Shown: positions 1-9,317 of the stretch, piece by piece | How positions within the stretch are numbered: position 1 is the first letter of the stretch | How the letters are laid out: the number at the start of each line of letters is the position of its first letter | Origin: Domibacillus aminovorans | GTDB lineage: Bacteria > Bacillota > Bacilli > Bacillales > Domibacillaceae | Direction: 5' to 3' | DNA: 64,000 nt | Assembly: GCF_001643235.1 (NCBI RefSeq) | Contig: NZ_LQWY01000044.1 | Coordinates: 16,939-80,938, forward strand | The notes under the pieces: model-generated | Databases searched by the model: none | Seen by the model: the letters and a program-made list of their open reading frames with translations, nothing else | What the model was told of the DNA's origin: nothing | Made by a program: the position numbers and the translations under genes

Positions 1-1
1 A

Positions 2-631
2 AAAACCGTTCATTTAATTGAAGAGCCGATTGCCGCAGCAATCGGAGCTGACCTGCCTGTAGAAGAACCGATCGCCAACTTAGTCGTCGATATTGGCGGC
101 GGTACGACAGAAGTTGCCATCATTTCATACGGCGGTGTTGTCTCGTGTAATTCAATTCGTCTTGCCGGTGATAAGCTAGATGAGGATATCGTTCAATATA
201 TTCGTAAAGCATACAATTTGTTAATTGGTGAAAGAACAGCTGAAAATGTCAAAATAAAGATCGGCTATGCACCAATCAAACATACTGAAGTGAAAATGGA
301 TGTGCGCGGACGCGACCTCGTCACAGGCCTGCCGAAAACAGTTGACGTCAGCTCTTATGAAATTCAAAAAGCACTTCGCGAATCGTTGCTGGCCATTTTA
401 GAAACAATCCGCGTCACACTTGAATCGTCTCCTCCTGAATTAAGCGGCGATATTGTTGACCGCGGCGTCGTCCTTAGCGGCGGCGGTGCTTTGCTAAATG
501 GGATTCAAGAATGGCTTTCACAAGAAATTATCGTCCCTGTTCATCTTGCACCGAATCCACTTGAATCGGTGGCAATCGGTACCGGCCGCTCCCTTCACGT
601 ATTGAAAAAATTACAAAAAGTTACATCCTAA
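2..631 (+). CDS. mreBH: MreBH, actin-like rod-shape protein (3' part)
   Basis: C-terminal 209 codons of an MreB-family actin homologue; the gene begins before the window. These proteins form membrane-associated filaments that guide cell-wall synthesis; MreBH in Bacillus is linked to the LytE autolysin. Visible motifs are [18 protein letters not shown], the phosphate-binding [35 protein letters not shown] and the adenosine-binding [11 protein letters not shown]. The IGADLPV and [12 protein letters not shown] wording matches MreBH as I remember it better than MreB or Mbl. A strong terminator follows directly, so it ends its transcript. Confidence 0.9.
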   Translation, partial: KTVHLIEEPIAAAIGADLPVEEPIANLVVDIGGGTTEVAIISYGGVVSCNSIRLAGDKLDEDIVQYIRKAYNLLIGERTAENVKIKIGYAPIKHTEVKMDVRGRDLVTGLPKTVDVSSYEIQKALRESLLAILETIRVTLESSPPELSGDIVDRGVVLSGGGALLNGIQEWLSQEIIVPVHLAPNPLESVAIGTGRSLHVLKKLQKVTS

Positions 632-638
632 GTTAATA

Positions 639-687
639 AAAGCAGCCTGACATGTTTGATTCACAAAACATGTCAGGCTGCTTTTTT
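639..687. terminator. bidirectional terminator between mreBH and the EamA gene
   Basis: A near-perfect inverted repeat (AGCAGCCTGACATGTTT and its complement) with A-rich and T-rich flanks lies between two convergent genes, so it can stop transcription from both sides. Confidence 0.85.
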
Positions 688-1573
688 ATCTGTATGCCGC
701 TCGCTTCGGTTTCCATTGCGGCAGCGTAATGGCTATTAAGATAATCAATATGCCTACGGTTTGAACAGTTGTGGCCTGTTCTCCGACGAACAGCCACGCT
801 GCAACAACGGCAGCCGGCAGTTCTGCCGCACCACATATCGTTGCTGTTCCTGATCCAATTTGTGGCGTACCCGCTGCAAAAAACAGCACTGGAAGAACAG
901 CTCCAAAAAGTCCACTCAACAGTCCATATTGCCACAGTCCACCTGTAAATGTCCCATCAATCAGAAAAGACGGGGAATTCATTATCAAAATAACAATTAA
1001 GCCCCCAATTGACATAAACAGACTCCGTTGTACAGCCGGCACACCTTTTCCTGAGCGACCGCTGAGGAATATAAATAGCGCAAAGGTTAATCCGCTTAAT
1101 AATCCGCATAAAACACCAACGGGATGAGAAAACCATTCGATGGCCTCACCGGATCCAGACCGTGCAGCTAAAAATGTTCCAGTCCAGATCAAAACAACCG
1201 ATATCACTGTGCTGCCTTTTGGTAACGTACGCATATGAATAGATTCAATAACAATGCCCATCCAGACAAATTGAAAAAGCAGAATGACTGCAGCAGATGC
1301 AGACAAATCTGCGATCGAAATCGCATAAAATAAGCCGGTTACACTTAAAAGAACTCCCGTACCCAGCAGTTCTCCCCACTGTTTGATTGACATGTTTCTT
1401 TTGGGCATAAACAGCCATGCTGCAGCCAAAAAAATCACGCCTGTTAAATACTGCGCGCTAACAATGTCTGAGGAACTGTAACCTGCATTTGAAGCCATTT
1501 TTATGATCGGTCCGTGCACCCCATAACTGCAGGCGCCTAACAATACCAAAAAGGAATAACCGAATCTTTTCAT
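686..1573 (-). CDS. EamA/DMT-family transporter
   Basis: About 295 residues, almost wholly hydrophobic, with roughly ten membrane segments in two halves of about 140 residues each: the EamA (drug/metabolite transporter) architecture, probably an exporter of a small metabolite. The open frame extends 14 codons upstream to 1615, but an AGGAGAG ribosome site precedes the internal ATG at 1573 (MKRFGYSF), which I take as the start. It stands alone, convergent with mreBH and divergent from the GntR operon. The substrate cannot be read from the sequence. Confidence 0.8.
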   Translation of the reverse strand: MKRFGYSFLVLLGACSYGVHGPIIKMASNAGYSSSDIVSAQYLTGVIFLAAAWLFMPKRNMSIKQWGELLGTGVLLSVTGLFYAISIADLSASAAVILLFQFVWMGIVIESIHMRTLPKGSTVISVVLIWTGTFLAARSGSGEAIEWFSHPVGVLCGLLSGLTFALFIFLSGRSGKGVPAVQRSLFMSIGGLIVILIMNSPSFLIDGTFTGGLWQYGLLSGLFGAVLPVLFFAAGTPQIGSGTATICGAAELPAAVVAAWLFVGEQATTVQTVGILIILIAITLPQWKPKRAAYR

Positions 1574-1663
1574 CCCCACTTCTCTCTCCTCTATCTCAGG
1601 TTTCTCTGTAGGCAAGTATACCTCTGAGTTGGCTGGGCCGTAAATACATTTTCCTTTTTACAG

Positions 1664-1692
1664 TTGACAAAAATGAGCATCGCTCATATAGT
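1664..1692 (+). promoter_or_regulatory. sigma-A promoter of the GntR/ABC operon
   Basis: TTGACA (1664-1669), 17-base spacer, TATAGT (1687-1692), about 50 bases before the GntR start. A small palindrome (ATGAGC ATC GCTCAT, 1673-1687) fills the spacer. Confidence 0.8.
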
Positions 1693-1712
1693 TAATTACA
1701 TAAGTGATTAAC
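1691..1712 (+). promoter_or_regulatory. probable GntR-family operator
   Basis: Inverted repeat with arms GTTAATTAC and GTGATTAAC (one mismatch) around ATAA. It overlaps the -10 box and likely start point, the expected place for autorepression by the GntR protein encoded next. Confidence 0.65.
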
Positions 1713-1740
1713 CAATCAACAAGATAAGGGGGGTTATCCA

Positions 1741-2112
1741 TTGAGTGCAAAACTGGACGATTCAAAACCGATTTTCATTCAAATTGCTGAAGAGCTGGAA
1801 AGTGGCATTTTAGACAATACATTTCCGGAAGGTAGCCGCGTTCCATCCACGAATGAATTTGCAGCGCATTATCAAATCAATCCGGCAACGGCCGCCAAAG
1901 GCATTAATCGGCTCGTTGATGAAGGCATTTTATTTAAAAAAAGGGGGATTGGCATGTTTGTATCAGACGGAGCAAAAGAGCAAGTAGCCGGAAAACGGAA
2001 AACACAGTTTTATGAGACCTACATCGTACCGCTTATCAATGAAGCAGCCAAACTGGATATTTCCCAGGAAGAACTTGAATCGATGATTAAAAAAGGAGGA
2101 CACTCGTCATGA
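1741..2112 (+). CDS. GntR-family transcriptional regulator, YtrA type
   Basis: 123 residues: an N-terminal winged helix of about 75 residues (IFIQIAEELESGI, VPSTNEFAAHYQINPATAAKGINRLVDEGILF) and a short C-terminal tail with no large ligand-binding domain, as in the YtrA subfamily that represses its own ABC transporter operon. Translation starts at TTG 1741 after a GGGGGG ribosome site. The stop overlaps the start of the ABC ATPase gene by 4 bases, so the two are translationally coupled. An operator-like palindrome sits on the -10 box upstream. Confidence 0.85.
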   Translation: MSAKLDDSKPIFIQIAEELESGILDNTFPEGSRVPSTNEFAAHYQINPATAAKGINRLVDEGILFKKRGIGMFVSDGAKEQVAGKRKTQFYETYIVPLINEAAKLDISQEELESMIKKGGHSS

Positions 2113-2972
2113 ACGTTCAATTCGATAACGTGACGAAAAAATTCGGATCACAGACAGCATTAAACAGTCTATCTTTCACATTGAACGGACCCAAAATTGT
2201 TGGACTGCTCGGCCGAAACGGAGCCGGTAAAACAACGGCACTTAATATGATGGCCGGCTGCATTTTTCCGGATAATGGGTCAATTGTTGTAAATGGATCA
2301 TCACCATTTGCACAGCCAAACAATGTCTGTCTGATCAATGAAAGCGGAAATTTCAAAAAAGATTTTTCGATTAAAGAAACATTAAAGTCTGCATCCCTCT
2401 TTTATCCAAATTGGGATCAAAAACGGGCAGAAGAACTCCTTGATCTCTTTCATTTAAAAAAATCCAAAAAAGTAAAAAGCTTGTCCAAGGGAATGGAGTC
2501 GGGGCTCGGCATTACGGTTGGATTGGCCAGCTATTCACCGGTGACGATTTTCGATGAACCATACATCGGACTCGATGCCGCCGCGCGCAGCCGTTTTTAT
2601 GACTTATTAATAGAAGAATACGAACGCCAGCCACGTCTGTTCATCCTCTCTACCCATCTCATTGATGAGGCAGCAAAATTATTTGAAGATGTGTTTATCA
2701 TTCATAAGGGGGCCCTTCTTCTTCATCAAGACGTGGAAACATTACGTTCGATGAGCTTTTCGATTACCGGGACGAAAAAAGATGTGACAGAATACTTGAA
2801 TGGAAAAGCACCCATCCATCGTAAAGAATTTGCCGGACGCGCAACAGCTTACGTATATGGTTCTGAATGGAACCGCCATGAAGCGGAACTGTACCGTCTT
2901 GACACAGATTCAATTCCGATTCAAGAGCTAATGGTTCACTTAACCGATTCTCACACAGGAGGTAAAAAATGA
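2109..2972 (+). CDS. ABC transporter ATP-binding protein (YtrB-like)
   Basis: 287 residues. Walker A GRNGAGKTT at residues 35-43, a variant signature LSKGM near 127, Walker B VTIFDEPYIGLD, and the switch histidine in LSTHLIDEAAKL. The C-terminal 70 residues are an extra domain seen in GntR-linked ATPases of this type. It overlaps both neighbours by 4 bases. Such GntR-ATPase-permease cassettes in Firmicutes usually respond to cell-envelope stress or antimicrobial peptides; the substrate here is unknown. Confidence 0.85.
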   Translation: MNVQFDNVTKKFGSQTALNSLSFTLNGPKIVGLLGRNGAGKTTALNMMAGCIFPDNGSIVVNGSSPFAQPNNVCLINESGNFKKDFSIKETLKSASLFYPNWDQKRAEELLDLFHLKKSKKVKSLSKGMESGLGITVGLASYSPVTIFDEPYIGLDAAARSRFYDLLIEEYERQPRLFILSTHLIDEAAKLFEDVFIIHKGALLLHQDVETLRSMSFSITGTKKDVTEYLNGKAPIHRKEFAGRATAYVYGSEWNRHEAELYRLDTDSIPIQELMVHLTDSHTGGKK

Positions 2973-3676
2973 TGAACAACATAAAAGCGGTTATTCACTA
3001 CGAATGGACTGGAACGAAAAAAGCAGCCAGTGTGTTTTGGATCATTCTCGGTAGCACGGTGCTGCTTTCCATTATCTCTGCTTATTCGTTTACCGACGGC
3101 GAAGTGTATATGGGCGGCACATCGATTGCGTTATTCGCTTATTTGACGATTACCGGATTTATTGCCGTAAAAGACAGCATGTCGTACTGTATACAACGCG
3201 GCGCCACCCGCAATCAGTTTTTAGCCGGTATCGGGCTTTCGTTTCTCGTTACTTCGATTATAATGGCAGTTATTCACACGATTTTAGTGGAATTAGCCAT
3301 CCTGGTGACAAAAGACTTTTTGAATTTGAAAACCGTTCACTTTTTCAGATTATCAGATTTACTGTCAACATCCCCTTCTTTTTTGAGCGCAACGGTTGTT
3401 GACATGTTACTCTCTTTCTTTTGTCTCGCCACAGCATTTTTAATCGGAGCAATCTTCTTTCGATTCGGCAAAACGATTGGTCTTTCGTTTTTAGCTTTTT
3501 CTGGTCTAATATTGATGAACGCTTCTATTCAAACAAAAATCGGATCATTTCTTTTCGGTGATTCTAGCAATGCCATCTTGATGGATTTTGTTATCTTGTT
3601 TTTCCTTGGCGTTATTTGTTTTTTTATTACTTGGCTGATCATTCGAAAAACGTCGATTCACCCGTCTATACAGTGA
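2969..3676 (+). CDS. ABC transporter permease of the GntR-linked cassette
   Basis: 235 residues with about six hydrophobic segments and no recognisable catalytic motif; the membrane partner of the preceding ATPase by position (4-base overlap). It starts MMNNIKAVIHYEWTG, after an AGGAGG ribosome site within the end of the ATPase gene. I see no clear hairpin terminator after it; the S-box promoter begins only 10 bases beyond its stop codon. Confidence 0.75.
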   Translation: MMNNIKAVIHYEWTGTKKAASVFWIILGSTVLLSIISAYSFTDGEVYMGGTSIALFAYLTITGFIAVKDSMSYCIQRGATRNQFLAGIGLSFLVTSIIMAVIHTILVELAILVTKDFLNLKTVHFFRLSDLLSTSPSFLSATVVDMLLSFFCLATAFLIGAIFFRFGKTIGLSFLAFSGLILMNASIQTKIGSFLFGDSSNAILMDFVILFFLGVICFFITWLIIRKTSIHPSIQ

Positions 3677-3685
3677 AAATTGTTC

Positions 3686-3714
3686 TTGACTGAACCGATA
3701 CGACACGATATGAT
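3686..3714 (+). promoter_or_regulatory. sigma-A promoter of the S-box yitJ-metH operon
   Basis: TTGACT (3686-3691), 17-base spacer, TATGAT (3709-3714), about 33 bases before the riboswitch. Confidence 0.75.
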
Positions 3715-3746
3715 AATTTTAATTATTCATATAATTTAATAGCCAA

Positions 3747-3914
3747 TTCTTATCAAGAGAAGCTGAGGGTACTGGCCCACGGACGCTTCAGCAACCAGCC
3801 GAGACAGGTCAGGTGCTAAATCCAGCAGACTACTAAATTTAAGTCTGGAAGATGAGAAGGAACGGACAACACATACATGTTGAAAAGCCTTCTTGCATTT
3901 AGGAAGGCTTTTTT
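3747..3914 (+). ncRNA. SAM-I (S-box) riboswitch with terminator
   Basis: The aptamer runs from TTCTTATCAAGAGAAGCTGA to GATGAGAAGG (3747-3860) and has the S-box core elements: CTTATCAAGAG, GAGGGTACTGGCCC, the CAGCAACC segment, AGGTGCTAAATCC and the closing P1 pairing TTCTTATC/GATGAGAA. It is followed by a terminator (3883-3914; AAAAGCCTTC stem, T6). High S-adenosylmethionine should stop transcription before yitJ and metH. Confidence 0.95.
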
Positions 3915-3944
3915 CAGTTCAAATATAGAGAGGACGTTTACAAT

Positions 3945-5804
3945 ATGACATTACTCGACAGGCTCAAAACAGACGTGCTTACCGCTGATGGAGCGATGGG
4001 CACGCTTTTATATTCACACGGCATTGACTTTTGCTATGAAGAATTAAATACAGAAAAGCCCGAAATCATTGAAAAAATTCATAAAGACTACATTGCAGCA
4101 GGTGCTGATGTTATTCAAACGAATACGTATGGGGCCAATGCGATTAAGCTTGCCCGTTATGGCATTGAAAACCGATCACGTGAATTGAATACAGCGGCGA
4201 TCGAGATTGCAAAAAAGGCAGCTGCACCGGGCGGACAGTTCGTTCTCGGTACAATCGGAGGTATTCGTGGGATCCGTAAAAGCACCGCAACAAATGCGGA
4301 AATTATCGCCTCGGTCCGTGAACAAGCAGAAAGTCTTCTCTCCGGCGACCCTGATGGTATTTTATTTGAAACGTATTACGATTTTGATGAATTGTCTGAC
4401 TCGGTCAAGCTGCTGCGTACAATGAGCGATGTTCCGATTATCGCCCAGGTATCGATGCATGAACCAGGCGTTTTGCAAAATGGATTGTCATTAAATGAAG
4501 CGTTGCACCGTCTTGAAGGAATTGGTGCTGATGTTGTTGGCGTTAACTGCCGCCTCGGTCCTTTTCATACGCTTCAAGCATTTGAAGACGTAACACTGCC
4601 TGAAAAAGCATTCCTATCCGCGTATCCGAATGCGAGTCTTCTCGATGTAGAAGACGGCCGGATCGTTTATGAATCAGAAGCGGATTATTTCGGCCGTGCT
4701 GCCGTCCTTTTGAGAAATGAAGGTGTCCGGTTGATCGGCGGCTGCTGCGGTACGACGCCGAAACATATAGAAGCAGCGAAAAAACGGCTGGTCGGTCTTC
4801 CTCCTTTAACGGAGAAAAAGGTAAAAACGAAAAAACCGATTGTCATTCAAGAAGCAAAGCCTAGCACAGACGTATCGATTTGTGAAAAAGCGAAAACAGC
4901 ACGGACTGTGATCGTTGAACTTGATACACCAAAAACATTGCTCACAGAAAAATTCATTGAAGGTGCCAATAAATTGTATGACGCAGGCGTCGATGCCGTC
5001 ACAATGGCAGACAACTCGCTTGCTTCTCCACGCATCAGCAATATGGCGATGGGTGCAACATTAAAATTACAACATGATGTCCGCTCACTTGTCCATATTA
5101 CGTGCCGTGACCACAATTTAATCGGTCTGCAGTCTCATTTAATGGGGCTTGACGCGCTCGGTCTTCATGACGTGCTTGCGATTACCGGTGATCCAACAAA
5201 AATAGGCGACTTCCCAGGTGCGACGGATGTCTATGACGTATCAAGCCCTGAACTCATTCAGCTTATTAAACAGTTGAATGATGGGATTTCATTTTCTGGT
5301 AAACCGCTCAAAAAGAAAGCTAATTTTTCCGTTGCGGCGGCGTTCAATCCAAATGTTCGCGTTCTTGACCGAGCCGTCAAGCGATTGGAGAAGAAAATTG
5401 AATGTGGTGCGGATTATTTTATTACACAGCCGGTATTTACGAAAGAAAAAATTGTCGACGTATATGAAGCCACAAAACATTTATCAACACCTATATTCAT
5501 CGGAATTATGCCATTAACAAGTATGCGCAATGCGGAATTTCTGCACCATGAAGTGCCCGGTATTAAATTATCAGATGAGACACTTGAGAGAATGCGTGCA
5601 TGCGGCGATGATCAAGAGCGTGCTGCCAAAGAAGGTATACAAATTGCGAAAGAACTGCTTGATACAGCAGCACAAATTTTTAACGGAATATACATTATTA
5701 CGCCGTTTTTACGTTATGATATGTCTATGGAATTAATTCATTATATAAATGAACTGGATGCACTAAAAGAGAGAGGGATTGTTCATGCAGACTCATCAAA
5801 TTGA
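3945..5804 (+). CDS. yitJ: bifunctional homocysteine S-methyltransferase / methylenetetrahydrofolate reductase (YitJ)
   Basis: 619 residues. The N-terminal half (about 1-290) is a homocysteine methyltransferase domain with DGAMGTLL, a zinc cysteine in GVNCRLGP (near residue 202) and the GGCCGTTP pair (about 267-268). The C-terminal half (about 310-610) is a MetF-like TIM barrel with RDHN, ALGLHDVLAITGDP and ITQPVF motifs. It would supply methyl-tetrahydrofolate and may transfer methyl groups itself. It is the first gene after the S-box leader and overlaps metH by 20 bases, coupling the methyl donor enzyme to methionine synthase. Confidence 0.92.
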   Translation: MTLLDRLKTDVLTADGAMGTLLYSHGIDFCYEELNTEKPEIIEKIHKDYIAAGADVIQTNTYGANAIKLARYGIENRSRELNTAAIEIAKKAAAPGGQFVLGTIGGIRGIRKSTATNAEIIASVREQAESLLSGDPDGILFETYYDFDELSDSVKLLRTMSDVPIIAQVSMHEPGVLQNGLSLNEALHRLEGIGADVVGVNCRLGPFHTLQAFEDVTLPEKAFLSAYPNASLLDVEDGRIVYESEADYFGRAAVLLRNEGVRLIGGCCGTTPKHIEAAKKRLVGLPPLTEKKVKTKKPIVIQEAKPSTDVSICEKAKTARTVIVELDTPKTLLTEKFIEGANKLYDAGVDAVTMADNSLASPRISNMAMGATLKLQHDVRSLVHITCRDHNLIGLQSHLMGLDALGLHDVLAITGDPTKIGDFPGATDVYDVSSPELIQLIKQLNDGISFSGKPLKKKANFSVAAAFNPNVRVLDRAVKRLEKKIECGADYFITQPVFTKEKIVDVYEATKHLSTPIFIGIMPLTSMRNAEFLHHEVPGIKLSDETLERMRACGDDQERAAKEGIQIAKELLDTAAQIFNGIYIITPFLRYDMSMELIHYINELDALKERGIVHADSSN

Positions 5805-8800
5805 GAAAGAACTTCAAAAGAGAATACTCCTGATTGATGGAGCAATGGGAACAATGCTGCAAAACGCCGATTTAACGCCGGAAGATTTCGGTGGGGAAGA
5901 ATACGATGGCTGTAACGAGAACTTGAACTTAACAAAACCGGAAGTGCTTGAACGTATTCACCGTGAATATTTAGAAGCCGGTGCAGATATTATTGCAACA
6001 AATACATTTGGCGGAACTCCTGTCGTACTAAATGAATACGATCTTGGTGATAAAGCGTATGAAATTAACTTACGTGCTGTTGAAATTGCCCGCAAGGTCG
6101 TCGATGAATTTTCAACACCAGAATGGCCGCGATTCGTTGCCGGTGCCATTGGACCAACGACAAAGACGTTGTCCGTTACAGGAGGCATTACGTTTGACGA
6201 ACTCGTCGATAACTTTGAATTACAGGCGAAAGCACTTATTGAAGGCGGTTCTGACTTGATTTTAATGGAAACAAGTCAAGATATGCTGAATGTGAAAGCC
6301 GGCACTCTTGGGATTAGACGGGCGTTTGACGCAGCCGGAAAAGAACTGCCAGTCATGATTTCTGGCACAATTGAGCCGATGGGCACAACACTTGCCGGAC
6401 AAAATATTGAAGCATTCTACATTTCAATTGAACATATTAAACCATTGTCAGTTGGATTGAACTGTGCGACAGGTCCAGAGTTTATGACCGACCACATCCG
6501 TTCTCTCTCCGATCTGGCAACAAGCTATGTAAGTTGTTACCCGAATGCCGGTCTTCCGGATGAAGAAGGTAATTATCACGAATCACCTGAATCGTTATCC
6601 AAAAAGCTCGGAGCATTTGCCGATAAAGGCTGGTTAAATATTGTGGGCGGCTGCTGTGGAACGACACCGGAACATATTCGTGTCATGCGCGAAGTAGTAA
6701 AAGATAAAGCGCCACGTACAACTCCTGAGAATCCTCATGGCCACGCCGTTTCCGGTATTGAGCCGCTTTTATATGATGATTCCATGCGTCCTCTGTTTAT
6801 CGGTGAGCGTACAAATGTGATCGGTTCACGTAAATTTAAACGGTTGATTGTGGAAGGCAAATTTGAAGAAGCAGCTGAAGTTGCCCGTGCACAAGTAAAA
6901 GGCGGCGCACACGTTATTGATATTTGTCTCGCAAACCCTGATCGTGAAGAACTAGAAGACATGACTAATTTTATGAAAGAAGTCGTCAAAAAGGTAAAAG
7001 TGCCACTTGTTATTGACTCAACGGACGAGAAAGTCATTGAAGAAGCCTTAAAGTTTTCACAAGGGAAAGCCATTATTAACTCCATTAACTTAGAAGATGG
7101 TGAAGAACGGTTCGATGCTGTTATGCCGCTTGTAAAACAGTACGGAGCAGCCGTTGTTGTCGGCACAATCGATGAAGTTGGGATGGCAGTTACGCGCGAA
7201 CGGAAACTTGAAATTGCTATTCGTTCACATGACTTGCTCGTTCAAAAATGGGGACTTGCACCGGAAGATATCATTTTCGATCCGCTCGTCTTCCCTGTCG
7301 GCACTGGTGATGAGCAATATATCGGTTCTGCTGTTGAAACGATTGAAGGTATTCGCCTTATTAAAGAAAAACTGCCGAATTGTTTAACCGTTCTCGGAGT
7401 CAGTAACGTCTCATTCGGCCTTCCTCCCGTCGGCCGTGAAGTATTGAATGCTGTGTATTTGTACCACTGTACGCAGGCTGGACTTGACTATGCAATCGTC
7501 AACACGGAAAAATTGGAGCGTTACGCATCAATTCCAGAAGCAGAAATTAAAATGGCGAACGACTTGTTGTTTACAACGACAGATGACACGCTCGCGGACT
7601 TTACTAACTTTTACCGTGGTATGAAAAAAGAGATAAAAGAAGCAGACATTCCAAAAACGGTGCCCGAGCGCTTAAGCTACTATGTCGTCGAAGGAACGAA
7701 AGAAGGCCTTCTTCTCGATCTTGAAGCAGCACGTGATATGTACGACGAACCACTCGATATTATTAATGGCCCGCTCATGAAAGGGATGGCTGAAGTTGGC
7801 CGGCTGTTCAATGATAACCAGCTAATCGTTGCTGAAGTACTGCAGAGCGCCGAAGTGATGAAAGCGTCGGTTTCCTACCTTGAGCAATTTATGGAGAAAA
7901 AAGAAGATGATTCCGGTAAAGGAAAAGTTATTCTCGCTACTGTAAAAGGCGACGTGCATGATATCGGAAAAAACCTTGTCGATATTATTTTGAGCAACAA
8001 CGGTTTCAAAGTCATTGATGTCGGAATTAAAGTAACGCCGGCAAAATTAATTGAGGTCATCCGGAAAGAAAAGCCGGATATGGTCGGATTGTCTGGATTG
8101 CTCGTCAAATCAGCCCAGCAAATGGTCATCACCGCACAAGACTTTAAAGATGCTGATATTAACGTACCTATTCTTGTTGGCGGCGCCGCATTGTCACGAC
8201 GATTCACTGAAACGAAAATTTCCCCTCAATATGAAGGTCCCGTTCTTTATGCAAAAGATGCGATGGATGGTCTTGATCTTGCGAACCGCCTGCAAAACGC
8301 TGAACAAAAAGTCGGGCTTCTGCAGGATTTGGAAGATAAAAAAGAAAAACGGAAAGAAATTGAAGCATACCGTGACGAACGAAAAGAGCAGGCTGTTGCT
8401 GTGGCACCGAAACCGGTCAAAACAGTTCGTGAAGATGCTCCTGTTCTCGTGCCGCGTGATACACGTCGCCGTGTTTTGCCGGATTACTCTATCGCCCATT
8501 TAAAGCCATATGTGAATATGCAGACATTGATCGGCCATCATCTCGGCATGAAAGGTAATGTGAAAAATTTGTTAGCTGAGCAAAATGAAAAGGCTATCCA
8601 GCTTCACGAAACAGTAACAGGCTTCTTAAATGACGGCGGGTTGAAAACGGCTGCTGTCTATCAATTCTTCCCTGCTCAGTCTCAAGGGGATGATGTCATC
8701 ATTTACGATCCAGCCGATTCAAAAACAGAAATTGAGCGGTTTACATTCCCGCGTCAAATGAAAGAACCATTCCTCTGTCTCTCTGATTATTTAAAACCTG

Positions 8801-9225
8801 TTGAAAGCGGCGAAATGGATTACGTCGGATTTTTCGTTGTAACTGCTGGATTCGGTGTTCGTAATCAAGCAATGAAACTTCGCGATGAAGGTAAATTTCT
8901 TGATAGCCATGCACTCCAGTCAACTGCACTGGAACTAGCTGAAGGTTTTGCAGAGCGTATTCATCAGGAAATGCGTGACCAGTGGGGCTTCCCTGATCCA
9001 ATCGATTTCACAATGCGAGATCGTTTCGCGGCGAAGTATCAGGGACAGCGTTTCTCATTCGGCTACCCTGCCTGTCCGAACCTTGAAGACCAAGAAAAAT
9101 TGTTCGGCTTGTTGAAACCAGAAGAAGTCGGTGTCAACTTGACAGAAGGCTATATGATGGAACCGGAAGCATCGGTATCAGCGATTGTCTTCGCTCACCC
9201 GGATGCACGCTATTTCAACGTATAA
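5785..9225 (+). CDS. metH: cobalamin-dependent methionine synthase MetH
   Basis: 1146 residues, full length with all four modules: homocysteine domain with zinc ligands C227, C290 and C291; pterin domain starting near FIGERTNVIGSRKF; B12 domain with GDVHDIGKN, whose H725 ligates cobalt; and C-terminal reactivation domain with the SAM-binding RFSFGYPACP near 1089. It transfers methyl from methyl-tetrahydrofolate to homocysteine. The start is ATG 5785, preceded at good spacing by GAGAGGG; TTG 5779 is less likely. It needs cobalamin, which links it to the salvage operon at 35-46 kb. Controlled by the upstream S-box leader. Confidence 0.95.
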   Translation: MQTHQIEKELQKRILLIDGAMGTMLQNADLTPEDFGGEEYDGCNENLNLTKPEVLERIHREYLEAGADIIATNTFGGTPVVLNEYDLGDKAYEINLRAVEIARKVVDEFSTPEWPRFVAGAIGPTTKTLSVTGGITFDELVDNFELQAKALIEGGSDLILMETSQDMLNVKAGTLGIRRAFDAAGKELPVMISGTIEPMGTTLAGQNIEAFYISIEHIKPLSVGLNCATGPEFMTDHIRSLSDLATSYVSCYPNAGLPDEEGNYHESPESLSKKLGAFADKGWLNIVGGCCGTTPEHIRVMREVVKDKAPRTTPENPHGHAVSGIEPLLYDDSMRPLFIGERTNVIGSRKFKRLIVEGKFEEAAEVARAQVKGGAHVIDICLANPDREELEDMTNFMKEVVKKVKVPLVIDSTDEKVIEEALKFSQGKAIINSINLEDGEERFDAVMPLVKQYGAAVVVGTIDEVGMAVTRERKLEIAIRSHDLLVQKWGLAPEDIIFDPLVFPVGTGDEQYIGSAVETIEGIRLIKEKLPNCLTVLGVSNVSFGLPPVGREVLNAVYLYHCTQAGLDYAIVNTEKLERYASIPEAEIKMANDLLFTTTDDTLADFTNFYRGMKKEIKEADIPKTVPERLSYYVVEGTKEGLLLDLEAARDMYDEPLDIINGPLMKGMAEVGRLFNDNQLIVAEVLQSAEVMKASVSYLEQFMEKKEDDSGKGKVILATVKGDVHDIGKNLVDIILSNNGFKVIDVGIKVTPAKLIEVIRKEKPDMVGLSGLLVKSAQQMVITAQDFKDADINVPILVGGAALSRRFTETKISPQYEGPVLYAKDAMDGLDLANRLQNAEQKVGLLQDLEDKKEKRKEIEAYRDERKEQAVAVAPKPVKTVREDAPVLVPRDTRRRVLPDYSIAHLKPYVNMQTLIGHHLGMKGNVKNLLAEQNEKAIQLHETVTGFLNDGGLKTAAVYQFFPAQSQGDDVIIYDPADSKTEIERFTFPRQMKEPFLCLSDYLKPVESGEMDYVGFFVVTAGFGVRNQAMKLRDEGKFLDSHALQSTALELAEGFAERIHQEMRDQWGFPDPIDFTMRDRFAAKYQGQRFSFGYPACPNLEDQEKLFGLLKPEEVGVNLTEGYMMEPEASVSAIVFAHPDARYFNV

Positions 9226-9229
9226 TAAA

Positions 9230-9265
9230 AAGAATCCCGCTGTGAGCACTCACAGCGGGATTCTT
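9230..9265. terminator. terminator between metH and the MMPL gene
   Basis: A perfect 17-base inverted repeat (AAGAATCCCGCTGTGAG and complement, 2-base gap) between convergent genes. Confidence 0.85.
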
Positions 9266-9317
9266 ATATTAAAGGCGGAACACCAGAAAAACTTTAGCCA
9301 ACTCCCGCCATCATCTG

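Noticed and set aside
8194..8503. Several open frames of 60-150 codons opposite or within metH.
   Set aside because: They are shadows of the strongly conserved metH coding frame, without ribosome sites or similarity.
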